Origin: RGIG3701 sp017403345
GTDB taxonomy: Bacteria > Planctomycetota > Planctomycetia > Pirellulales > Thermoguttaceae
Direction of reading: 5' to 3'
DNA length: 43,737 nucleotides
Assembly: GCA_017403345.1 (NCBI GenBank)
Contig: JAFQOH010000075.1
Span: 1-43,737 of the forward strand
Shown: piece by piece, positions 32,648-40,035 of the stretch
How the letters are laid out: each line of letters opens with the position of its first letter
Position numbering within the stretch: the stretch's first letter is position 1
The notes under the pieces: model-generated
Database searches by the model: none
Told to the model about the DNA's origin: nothing
The model's input: the letters and a program-made list of their open reading frames with translations, nothing else
Made by a program: the position numbers and the translations under genes

Positions 32648-35629
32648 TCATTCGGGGGCTGCGGTGTCTGCTTCCGCGTCCGGTCCATTTGTTTGGGGGC
32701 CATCTGTTTGGGGGCCATCTGTTTTGGGGTCATCTGCGTCTGATCTATCTGTTTCTAAGCAGTCCGCGACAGGTCCCGAAATTGGCGCAGCTGCGTTCGT
32801 GCTGTTCAGGATCTCGGTAAGAAACTCCGCGTTCGTTTGGGTCTTGCGAAGCCGATTCGTCAGCATGACCATGGCGTCCGCTGGATTCAGCGCAGAAAGC
32901 AGCCTGCGCAATTTAAGGACCGCTTGCAGTTCCTCAGCTGTCCGATACGCATCTTCATGCCGGGTCCCGCTGCGGCTCAAATCGATAGTCGGCCAAATGT
33001 CTTCCATCTGAAGACGCTTTTCCAGCACGATCTCCACGTTGCCGCTTCCTTGGAATTCCTCCAAGATCGCCTCGTCCATTATGTTGTTCGTATCCGTCAG
33101 GATCGTTGCCATGATCGTCAGCGACCCGCCTTCTTCCACGCAGCGTGCCGAACTGAAAAAACGTTTGGGAAGCTGGAATGAAGGGGAACGGAAACTGCTG
33201 TTGTCCGGCATCAGTTTCATTCCAGGCGGAGTTTCCGAGTGCCAAGCCCGCGTCAGCTGAGTGATGGAATCGAGCAGGATCAAAACATTTTGACCGTATT
33301 CCACCATTCGCTTCGCCTTCTCGATGACCATATCCGCGACCTGGATGTGCCGCATCGTCGGTTCATCGGACGTCGAGCAGACCACTTCGCAGTTCATTCC
33401 CTGTACTTGCTTCCGCATCTTTTCCACTTCTTCCGGCCGCTCGTCGATCAGAAGAATGAAAACGTACAGTTCCGGATAGTTTTTCATTGCTGCCAGAGCG
33501 ATCCGGCGCAAAAGCGTCGTTCTCCCGGTCTGCGGAGGACTCAGGATCAGACCGCGCTGCCCAAATGCGAACGGGACCATCAGATCAAGGACTCGTGTCT
33601 CGATCTCTTCTGAGGAGGTGTCCGACTCAAGACGCATCCGCTGGACCGGATACGCGGGGGGCAGCGTATCGAAATGCTTTTTGCGCGTAAATTCATTCGG
33701 ATCTTGATAGTTGATCGCTTCGACTCGCAAAAGCGCAAAGTAACGTTCGTTCTCTTTCGGCGGTCGGATCTGCCCCGAAACGATCGTGCCGGTCTTCAAA
33801 CCAAATCGGCGGATCTGGCTTGGGGAGACGTAAATGTCATCCGGGCAGGAAAGGTAATGGTACTCCGTGCTGCGGAGAAAACCAAAACCGTCCGGAAGGA
33901 TCTCAAGCGTACCTTCACCGTAAAGAAGACCGTTGAGTTTGATTTTTTCCTTGATGATCCGAAAAATCAGCTCCTGACGCTGGGCGTGCTCTTCGTCATC
34001 CGGAACGCCAATTTCGAATCGGCGGGCTTCCGCGATGAGTTCCTGCATCGAAAGTTTCTGAAGGTGCCCAACCGATTCGTCTCGAAGAGAAAGCGTCGGA
34101 TTCACTTCTTCACCTTCCGATGACGGTGTTTTAAAGCCGCGGCTCATTTCGTCGGCAAGTTCTTCTGCGAGCGAAAGCGGTTCCTGCGGCGAATGTTCTT
34201 CATTCAGTTCCGGAAAGGCCGGATTGTAGGTGCTGTAACCTTCCTGATTTCTGCGATGCAGGCGATGGTACGGACGGCTGCCGGAGGAATTGCCGAACTT
34301 GCTGCGGAAACCGCTGGGATCCTCTTCGGACATGAAGCCATTCTCGCGGGGGTAACTGCGCGAACGCGACTGCGGATCTCGCTGATAGGAAGCGCTGCCG
34401 TAGGAAAAATTTCCGCCTGACCGCCCTGCGTAACGGTCATTACGTTCGTTGGAGCTGTTTTCCTGAATTTCTGCGCGGTTCTCCTCGGAATTCATCGCAG
34501 GATAGGTCTGCTCGATACCTGTATCCGTGTCCTGATCATCATAGGGATGTGAAAAACGTCCGTTATCGTAACTGCGCCTACCGTAATTCCTGCCGCCGTA
34601 ATTCCGGTCTCCGTAGTTCCGATCTCCGTAATTCCGGTCTCCGTAATTCCGATCTCCGTAGTTCCGGTCTCCGTAGTTCCGGTCTCCGTAATTCCGATCT
34701 CCGTAATTCCGATCTCCGTAATTCCGATCTCCGTAATTCCGATCTCCGTAATTCCGGTCTCCGTAATTCCGGTCTCCGTAGTTCCGATCTCCGTAGTTCC
34801 GATCTCCGTAGTTCCGATCTCCGTAGTTCCGATCTCCGTAGTTCCGGTCTCCGTAATTCCGGTCTCCGTAATTCCGATCTCCGTAATTCCGGTCTCCGTA
34901 GTTCCGATCTCCGTAATTTCTACTGCCATAGTTCCGGCCGCCATAATTTTGGCGCATCATGCGTCCTGGACGGGAAAGTTGTCTGTCCGTTCGCTGGCGG
35001 AAGGAGGAGTTCGGATTCATTCCAGGATTTTCGTGTGGATAGGATCTGTGTTCACCCTGTCCGGAAAAATGTCCCATATTATTTTGCTGCCATCCATATT
35101 GACCGCGGTTGGGATTTCCAGAAAACCGATCGTTCCATTCTTTGGGGGCGTTTTCCGCAGAGTTGGCCCCATAGGATCCCGTTTCCTGATTTTCCCGCGG
35201 TATGCCGGTGGACGCGGTTTCGCCAGTTTGCTCAGACGTTTTCATTTCCGGAGACTGAGCCTCAAGATCTGCATCGTATGAGGACTGTACGTTTTCAATT
35301 TCTGCATTTTTCCCCTCTTCATCCAGTTCCAGACCGTGTCCGAAAGACGCATCAGAACGATTGCGCGGACCAGAACGAAAGCGTGAAAAAGCACTCACTC
35401 CACGCGGCTGGACTGGGTCGTGCGGATAGGAAAGGCGACTTTTGAGATAGGGACGTTCCTGTTGAGAAACTCCGTCAGAAGCCATATTCAGCTCCGAAAC
35501 GGAATTTTCCGAATATGATTTGGGGGTCTCCGTATTTTGTGTCGGCTCCAAGTCGGAAATTCCGGTCGGCAAATTTTCATTAACAGGGAAGGATTCCGGT
35601 TTGTTGCCGGAGATCGAACCGTCGGACAT
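32648..35629 (-). CDS. rho: Transcription termination factor Rho with repeat-rich N-terminus and altered Walker A
   Basis: A 993-residue protein, more than twice the 419 of E. coli Rho. AGGAG precedes the ATG. Residues 1-530 are low complexity and probably disordered, including a 25-unit GDRNY-type array at 230-354. The conserved part begins near LSMQELIAEARRFEIGVPDD; the primary RNA-binding cold-shock-like domain contains GEGTLEILPDGFGFLRS. The ATPase core keeps LLIDERPEEVEKM, the Walker B region VLILLDSIT and the arginine-finger region DLSRSGTRHED. The P-loop reads SPPQTGRTTLL: Arg703 (codon 33521-33523) replaces the invariant lysine of GKT. The Q-loop region (TPPGMKLMPDNSSFRS) also differs from the usual GKxLTGGVD type. 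A 15-bp PQTDG-type duplication lies near the C-terminus. ATP hydrolysis is therefore uncertain. Confidence 0.93.
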   Translation of the reverse strand: MSDGSISGNKPESFPVNENLPTGISDLEPTQNTETPKSYSENSVSELNMASDGVSQQERPYLKSRLSYPHDPVQPRGVSAFSRFRSGPRNRSDASFGHGLELDEEGKNAEIENVQSSYDADLEAQSPEMKTSEQTGETASTGIPRENQETGSYGANSAENAPKEWNDRFSGNPNRGQYGWQQNNMGHFSGQGEHRSYPHENPGMNPNSSFRQRTDRQLSRPGRMMRQNYGGRNYGSRNYGDRNYGDRNYGDRNYGDRNYGDRNYGDRNYGDRNYGDRNYGDRNYGDRNYGDRNYGDRNYGDRNYGDRNYGDRNYGDRNYGDRNYGDRNYGDRNYGDRNYGDRNYGGRNYGRRSYDNGRFSHPYDDQDTDTGIEQTYPAMNSEENRAEIQENSSNERNDRYAGRSGGNFSYGSASYQRDPQSRSRSYPRENGFMSEEDPSGFRSKFGNSSGSRPYHRLHRRNQEGYSTYNPAFPELNEEHSPQEPLSLAEELADEMSRGFKTPSSEGEEVNPTLSLRDESVGHLQKLSMQELIAEARRFEIGVPDDEEHAQRQELIFRIIKEKIKLNGLLYGEGTLEILPDGFGFLRSTEYHYLSCPDDIYVSPSQIRRFGLKTGTIVSGQIRPPKENERYFALLRVEAINYQDPNEFTRKKHFDTLPPAYPVQRMRLESDTSSEEIETRVLDLMVPFAFGQRGLILSPPQTGRTTLLRRIALAAMKNYPELYVFILLIDERPEEVEKMRKQVQGMNCEVVCSTSDEPTMRHIQVADMVIEKAKRMVEYGQNVLILLDSITQLTRAWHSETPPGMKLMPDNSSFRSPSFQLPKRFFSSARCVEEGGSLTIMATILTDTNNIMDEAILEEFQGSGNVEIVLEKRLQMEDIWPTIDLSRSGTRHEDAYRTAEELQAVLKLRRLLSALNPADAMVMLTNRLRKTQTNAEFLTEILNSTNAAAPISGPVADCLETDRSDADDPKTDGPQTDGPQTNGPDAEADTAAPE
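34568..34942. repeat. 25-unit 15-bp in-frame array encoding GDRNY repeats in Rho
   Basis: Twenty-one exact GDRNY units (34598-34912) are flanked by degenerate GGRNY, GSRNY, GGRNY and GRRSY units. The plus-strand unit is GTARTTCCRRTCTCC; only synonymous third positions vary, so protein sequence is conserved while DNA has drifted slightly. Copy number probably changes by slippage without loss of frame. Confidence 0.97.
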
Positions 35630-35739
35630 GATGCTGCTCCTGATATTTAACGAGGCTCATGCAGTCCAAGGTCAACGAGGGACTGCGGATGTTAGGCGGG
35701 GAAAACGAAAAGGGTACATTCCACTGAATGCATACTTAA

Positions 35740-35767
35740 AATATACACCAAATCTCAATAAAATCAA
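35740..35767 (-). promoter_or_regulatory. Putative rho promoter
   Basis: On the minus strand TTGATT (35767-35762), a 16-bp spacer and TATATT (35745-35740). It leaves a leader of about 100 nt before the rho ATG, room for autogenous termination control as known for rho in other bacteria. Confidence 0.6.
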
Positions 35768-35784
35768 GGGTTCAGACAAAAAAA

Positions 35785-35832
35785 TTAAAAAAAGTTGGCA
35801 GTTTTTCTACAAATAATACAAAAAACTGCCAA
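35785..35832 (-). terminator. Intrinsic terminator of serA
   Basis: A perfect 12-bp stem (TTGGCAGTTTTT with AAAAACTGCCAA) followed on the minus strand by CTTTTTTTAATTTTTTT. A second, smaller hairpin with arms CCCGGCAG and CTGCCGGG lies at 35876-35909, between it and the serA stop codon. Confidence 0.88.
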
Positions 35833-35920
35833 TTTCTTCGATTATGGAAATAAAATCTCCGAATTCAAAAGGAACCCCGGCAGAAATTCAGTGATTTTGA
35901 TCTGCCGGGACGCTCCGCTA

Positions 35921-37543
35921 TTAGAGCCACGCCGGAAGTTCATTCACTGCCGGAAGCGTTGCGCACATGACCTTCGAAATACCGGTGACTTTCTGGAGTT
36001 CGCTCAGTGCAGCGACCGGCGGAACGGCATCCAGGCCCAGAACGCCGAGAGCTTTGCAGTCGCATTTGTCGCACGCACGGCTGACAGACAGCTGCTCGAT
36101 GTTCACGTTATTGCGGCCAAACACGTTGCCCACTGCGCCGATGACGCCCGGAACATTGTCGTGCAGGAAGAGGCAGAGATTGCCGTCAAGATACGCTTCG
36201 AGACGGAAATCGTTGACCTGGACCAGACGCGGCATACTGTTGCCGAACAGCGTGCCGGAGAGCGTCGTGGTGCCCGTTTCGCTCGTGACTTCCACCGTGA
36301 TCAGCGAGCTGAACGTGTTCGATTCGCTCGTTTTGTTCTCGACCACTTCGATGCCGCGTTCTTTCAGAAGCATCTTCGCGTTGATGATGTTCGATTCGCC
36401 GCCCGTCGCGTTGGAGAGGAGGCCTGCCGCGAATGCGCCGGAGACCAGCGAGGTGATTTTCGTCGCCACGTCGCCGCGGTAGGAGATCGCGCACTTCGAA
36501 ATACGCCCTTTTTCGACCTGGGAGGCCATCAGACCAAGACGCCACGCCAATGCCAGATACCCGCGCATCTCGCCGAGGGTCTTGCCGTCCAGAGGAGCCA
36601 TGTTCACCGCAGACTTGATCGTGCCGGTCGTGAAGTAATCGATCAGAAGTTCCACCGCTTCCAGAGCCACATTCGTCTGAGCTTCTGCGGTGCTCGCGCC
36701 AAGGTGCGGGGTACAGAGGACGTTCTTACGGCCGAAGAGCGGGTTTTCCGTGCACGGTTCCGTCGGGAAAACGTCGAGAGCCACGCCGGCCAGGTGACCG
36801 CTGTCAAGACCTTCGATCAGTGCCGCTTCGTCGTAAATGCCGCCGCGGGCGCAGTTGATCAGACGAGCGCCTTTCGGGAGCATCTTGATCTCGTCGAAGG
36901 AGATCATGCCGCGCGTTTCGTCCGTCAGAGGCGTGTGGACCGTCAGGTAATCGCAGTACGGAAGCATGTCGCGGTAAGACGCAAACATTTTAATGCCGAG
37001 TTCCTCTGCCATCGCATCCGAAAGGAAGGGGTCGTAACCGACGAGCTTCATTTCCATCGCACGAGCGCGGATCGCGATCGTACGGCCAATACGGCCAAGA
37101 CCGATGATGCCGAGGGTCTTGCCGGCAAGCTGGGAACCCGTGAAGAGTTTCTTGTCCCAACGGCCTTCCGCAAGCGCCTGGTTCGCCGGAGCAACGAAAC
37201 GGGTCAGTCCGTACATGAGGGCCAGCGCGTGTTCCGCCGTGGAAAGCGTGTTGCCGCTCGGAGTGTTCATGACGATCATGCCCTGACGGGTCGCCATGTT
37301 CTTGTCGATATTGTCCGTACCAACACCAGCGCGGGCGATCGCCTTCAGCCGCGTGTTGCCCTCGAGGATCTCGGCGGTCAATTTCACGCCGCTGCGGCAG
37401 ATCGCGCCGTCGAATTCCATCAGGGTGTTGCGAAGTTCTTCGCCTTTCAGTCCGGTCTTCACTTCATATTCAATGCCAGGGGCGGCTTCCAAAAGGTTCA
37501 GTCCGTCCTGCGAAATCGAATCAAGTACGACGATACGAGCCAT
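35921..37543 (-). CDS. serA: D-3-phosphoglycerate dehydrogenase
   Basis: A 540-residue protein, the long (type I) form. It oxidises 3-phosphoglycerate as the first step of serine synthesis. The catalytic domain has GVGTDNID, the NAD-binding motif GLGRIGRTIAIRA, NCARGGIYDEAAL and the active-site His in LCTPHLGASTAEAQ. From about residue 315 come an ASB-type intervening domain (NMAPLDGKTLGEM, then INAKMLLKERGIEV) and a C-terminal ACT domain (LCLFLHDNVPGVIGAVGNVF) that usually binds serine for feedback control. The last 60 residues carry a small cysteine cluster (ACDKCDC). AAGGAG is six bases upstream of the ATG. It stands alone between promoter and terminator. Confidence 0.96.
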   Translation of the reverse strand: MARIVVLDSISQDGLNLLEAAPGIEYEVKTGLKGEELRNTLMEFDGAICRSGVKLTAEILEGNTRLKAIARAGVGTDNIDKNMATRQGMIVMNTPSGNTLSTAEHALALMYGLTRFVAPANQALAEGRWDKKLFTGSQLAGKTLGIIGLGRIGRTIAIRARAMEMKLVGYDPFLSDAMAEELGIKMFASYRDMLPYCDYLTVHTPLTDETRGMISFDEIKMLPKGARLINCARGGIYDEAALIEGLDSGHLAGVALDVFPTEPCTENPLFGRKNVLCTPHLGASTAEAQTNVALEAVELLIDYFTTGTIKSAVNMAPLDGKTLGEMRGYLALAWRLGLMASQVEKGRISKCAISYRGDVATKITSLVSGAFAAGLLSNATGGESNIINAKMLLKERGIEVVENKTSESNTFSSLITVEVTSETGTTTLSGTLFGNSMPRLVQVNDFRLEAYLDGNLCLFLHDNVPGVIGAVGNVFGRNNVNIEQLSVSRACDKCDCKALGVLGLDAVPPVAALSELQKVTGISKVMCATLPAVNELPAWL

Positions 37544-37594
37544 TTCAAACTCCTTTAAATTTAAAGAACGATGGAATTAAAGTTCATTATCTGT

Positions 37595-37622
37595 ATTTTA
37601 CGCTTTTCCAAATTTTTTACAA
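37595..37622 (-). promoter_or_regulatory. Putative serA promoter next to a C9 tract
   Basis: On the minus strand TTGTAA (37622-37617), a 16-bp spacer and TAAAAT (37600-37595), about 45 bp upstream of the serA ATG. A run of nine cytosines (37624-37632, guanines on the minus strand) lies one base upstream of the -35. Confidence 0.55.
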
Positions 37623-37702
37623 GCCCCCCCCCAGTAATTTTGATAGAAAAATATCGATTCTGCAAAATTTTCTATGAGAATGTGAAAAAAAACGCTCCCC
37701 TC

Positions 37703-37731
37703 TTGACAAAATTCACTTTCTTTGATATGGT
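37703..37731 (+). promoter_or_regulatory. Near-consensus plus-strand promoter without a protein gene downstream
   Basis: TTGACA (37703-37708), a 17-bp spacer and TATGGT (37726-37731). It points into the structured noncoding region 37738-38005, not at any ORF with family features. Confidence 0.55.
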
Positions 37732-37737
37732 GCGCAA

Positions 37738-38005
37738 AAATTTCGGCCGCGAGCCGCGGCAGGCGATGGCGCTTCCGCGCGATGGCGTAGAAACCGCGGC
37801 TCGTTGGCCGCTCCGTTTTTAGAGCGCGCTTCCGCGCGTTCGCCGGGAGTTGGAGTTGGTTTCAGAGAAGGCAGTCTTTAAAAAGTCCCCATATTTCTTC
37901 TCGGCGAATGGCCTGACGGCCAGTATCGCCGCACGCGAAAGCGGTGAATGCGCGCATGGCGCACTGTATCACCGCACTCCCAAGGGGGGCAAATTGGGCG
38001 TTTTT
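37738..38005 (+). ncRNA. Candidate structured RNA, unassigned
   Basis: A GC-rich region of about 270 bp following the promoter at 37703. Visible helices: CGAGCCGCGG (37750-37759) with CCGCGGCTCG (37794-37803), extended by CGGCCG/TTGGCCG; GCGCG-CTTC-CGCGC (37824-37837); CGGCGA/TCGCCG (37902-37931) enclosing GGCC/GGCC; GCGGTGA/TCACCGC (37941-37975); and CCCAA/TTGGG (37979-37998) followed by CGTTTTT as a possible terminator. It lacks tRNA-like and RNase P signatures that I could recognise. Alternatives are a cluster of REP-like palindromes or a 3' structure of the minus-strand sigma-factor message. Confidence 0.3.
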
Positions 38006-39548
38006 ACTCTGTCGGAACGGTCTCTTTTGGTTCGACGTCCGGCATGACGGGATTCATTTGCCGTAATTTGCTGAGAGCCAGGATCTCGATTTGCCGGATC
38101 CGCTCTTTCGTGACGCCCAGTTCTTCACCGACCTGCTTGAGCGTCATGGGCGGGTAGTTTCGATCCAGTCCGAAGCGCCGGATGATGATCTGCTGTTCGC
38201 GCGGCGTGAGGCACTTCAGGACCTCTGCGACTCTGCGCTGCTGGCGGGTCTGCGTTTTTTCAAATTCTACCGGATCGTAGACTTCTTCTTCCCGCTCGAC
38301 ATTGGCTTCGTTTTCCAGTGCCGTGAATTTCCGATAGTAGCGCTGTTCATCGGAGATCGCCCGTGTGTAGTTTTTCATGATGGCCCAGCTCGCGTAGGTG
38401 CTGAATCGGTTTTTTCGCGAGTAATCGAACTTTTCGACGGCACGGATGAGCGACATATTTCCGTCACTGATCAGGTCAAACAGATTGTTCGTACTTCCGG
38501 CGTGACGTTTCGCGATGGAAACGACGAGTCGGAGATTGGCGGAAACGAGCTGATTTTTGACGTCATTGGAATCGGCAAAATCATTCTCGATCTGCTCCAT
38601 CAATTTTCCGGACGGACGGTTTGGATCCAGTGTTTTCCGCAAATCGGCCGCCCGCATTTTCAGGTAATTCATTTTTCGGAAGAGGTGCTGCTCCTGAGCG
38701 AAGGTCAAAAGCGGGACCGAATAGAGGCTTGCGAGATATGAGGGCAGGTTTCCCGGCAGTCTCGGTCTCCTCTGTACGGATCCGTTTGACGGCATCTCAT
38801 CGAGGATCATGCGTTCTTCATCGCTTCCTTTTTCTGCGGTCTCGATCTCAGGGCAGGAGACAAATTCGAGATCCATCTCCAGGATCCGTTTTGCCCGAGT
38901 TTCCGCCACGATCCGATAGATGCTCGTTTTGGTCCTCTCGTAGCGCGCGGAAAGTTCCTCCATTCGCATTCCCTGGCGAAAATCCTCGAGAAGCTGATTC
39001 TTTTCCTGCTCGGTCAGCGATCTTTGATACTTCGGAAAAATAGCGTCCTGGGGATGATGCGCGTCGTGGTTTTTCAGTGTGTAGCGGATCGTTTCGGCAC
39101 TGCGGCCCGTACTTTTTGCCAACGTTCGGATGACTTCGGTCAATTTCTTTCCGACCGCCGCCATTCTTGCCGCTCGTTCCACGATCTCGAGCTTTTCCAA
39201 CGGGGACATCTGCGAGAATTTCCGTCCCTTTTCGACCCGCTTCGGCTGTGCCTCGGCGAAAGTACGGAGCGCCTCTCGACGGATCACGACCCGGTTTCGG
39301 CTTGCGATCAGACGCTTTTCGCTTTCCAGTCCCTGCTTTCGCCACCGGGAGATCGTTTTGGTCGAGACATTTAGCTCTTTTGCCGCTTCCTCCACGGTCA
39401 GAAATTCTGCGTCCTTCGGCTCACATTGATGTTTTTCAGTGCCGAACTCCGCACCCATCCCGTTCTGCCGGCCGTGGCTGTTTTCATCATCCCGGCTTTT
39501 TTCGATCCAGTTTCTTTCCGAAAATAGATTCCGATCATCTTTTCTCAT
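38004..39548 (-). CDS. Sigma-70 family RNA polymerase factor with N-terminal HTH domain
   Basis: A 514-residue protein from the ATG at 39548 (GGGGGA upstream); codons further upstream are unlikely to be used. The C-terminal half is a group 1/2-like sigma factor: region 2 with NLRLVVSIAKRHAG, LFDLISDGNMSLIRAVEKFD and FSTYASWAIMKNYTRAI; region 4 with LTPREQQIIIRRFGL and TLKQVGEELGVTKERIRQIE. Residues about 49-95 form a MerR/excisionase-like helix-turn-helix (FLTVEEAAKELNVSTKTISRW), followed by a further helical DNA-binding-like block (about 120-210) that includes a second HTH-like stretch (MRMEELSARYERTKTSIYRI). Region 1.2 is not evident. It may be a planctomycete-specific alternative sigma factor. 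Confidence 0.85.
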   Translation of the reverse strand: MRKDDRNLFSERNWIEKSRDDENSHGRQNGMGAEFGTEKHQCEPKDAEFLTVEEAAKELNVSTKTISRWRKQGLESEKRLIASRNRVVIRREALRTFAEAQPKRVEKGRKFSQMSPLEKLEIVERAARMAAVGKKLTEVIRTLAKSTGRSAETIRYTLKNHDAHHPQDAIFPKYQRSLTEQEKNQLLEDFRQGMRMEELSARYERTKTSIYRIVAETRAKRILEMDLEFVSCPEIETAEKGSDEERMILDEMPSNGSVQRRPRLPGNLPSYLASLYSVPLLTFAQEQHLFRKMNYLKMRAADLRKTLDPNRPSGKLMEQIENDFADSNDVKNQLVSANLRLVVSIAKRHAGSTNNLFDLISDGNMSLIRAVEKFDYSRKNRFSTYASWAIMKNYTRAISDEQRYYRKFTALENEANVEREEEVYDPVEFEKTQTRQQRRVAEVLKCLTPREQQIIIRRFGLDRNYPPMTLKQVGEELGVTKERIRQIEILALSKLRQMNPVMPDVEPKETVPTE

Positions 39549-39910
39549 CGTGTCCCCCGACCTGATTTTTAATTTCAACATTTCCGTCAATATTTTCGAA
39601 CAGGCAAAATACGCACGCCTCACTTTCTATTATGGAGGATATTTTGGCGTTAGGCTAAGTAATTTTGGTAAAATGAGCAAGATGTTCGCAGTGTACACGC
39701 CCTTGTATTCGCAAAAATTCTCGTGACCCGAAAATTCTTTAGACGAAACGTTTACGCCATTTTTTTCTATCATTTTCAGGATCCAGCGCGGTAGATTTGG
39801 GTACTTTCGGCATCCAGGCGTTTCGGCGTCTTCACGCAGAGGGACATTTGAGCGATTTTGGCAAAATTTCTGAAAATTTTTTGAAAAAGTCAGTGCGGCG
39901 GAATTTTCCC
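39549..39910. other. Intergenic region upstream of the sigma factor, no gene seen
   Basis: AT-rich, 362 bp, between divergently transcribed genes. CATAATAG near 39630 on the minus strand could be part of a sigma-gene promoter, but no good -35 pairs with it. I see no RNA gene, repeat or conserved frame. Confidence 0.4.
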
Positions 39911-39939
39911 TTGACATGATCTCGATTTTCAGTTATCCT
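39911..39939 (+). promoter_or_regulatory. Promoter of the VWA-TPR-ExbB-ExbD operon
   Basis: TTGACA (39911-39916), a 17-bp spacer and TATCCT (39934-39939). It is preceded by CCC, as are several other promoters in the window. The first gene begins about 95 bp downstream. Confidence 0.7.
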
Positions 39940-40035
39940 TCACTCCGGGAAGAATGTGCAGCGTCCTCCTGAATGTTCGCAGGAGCGTCTTCCTATTCCA
40001 TTTCCATGAAGAGAAAATTCCTTTTAAGGCCCGTC

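Noticed and set aside
34568..34942. CRISPR-like array in rho
   Set aside because: The 15-bp units are in frame within Rho and code for GDRNY; there are no spacers.
35795..37558. A long plus-strand frame opposite serA as a gene
   Set aside because: It lies wholly antisense to a clear serA, is His/Arg-rich as expected of a shadow frame, and has no family motifs.
37738..38005. tmRNA or RNase P RNA
   Set aside because: I could not find the tRNA-like ends of tmRNA or the conserved core blocks of RNase P RNA.
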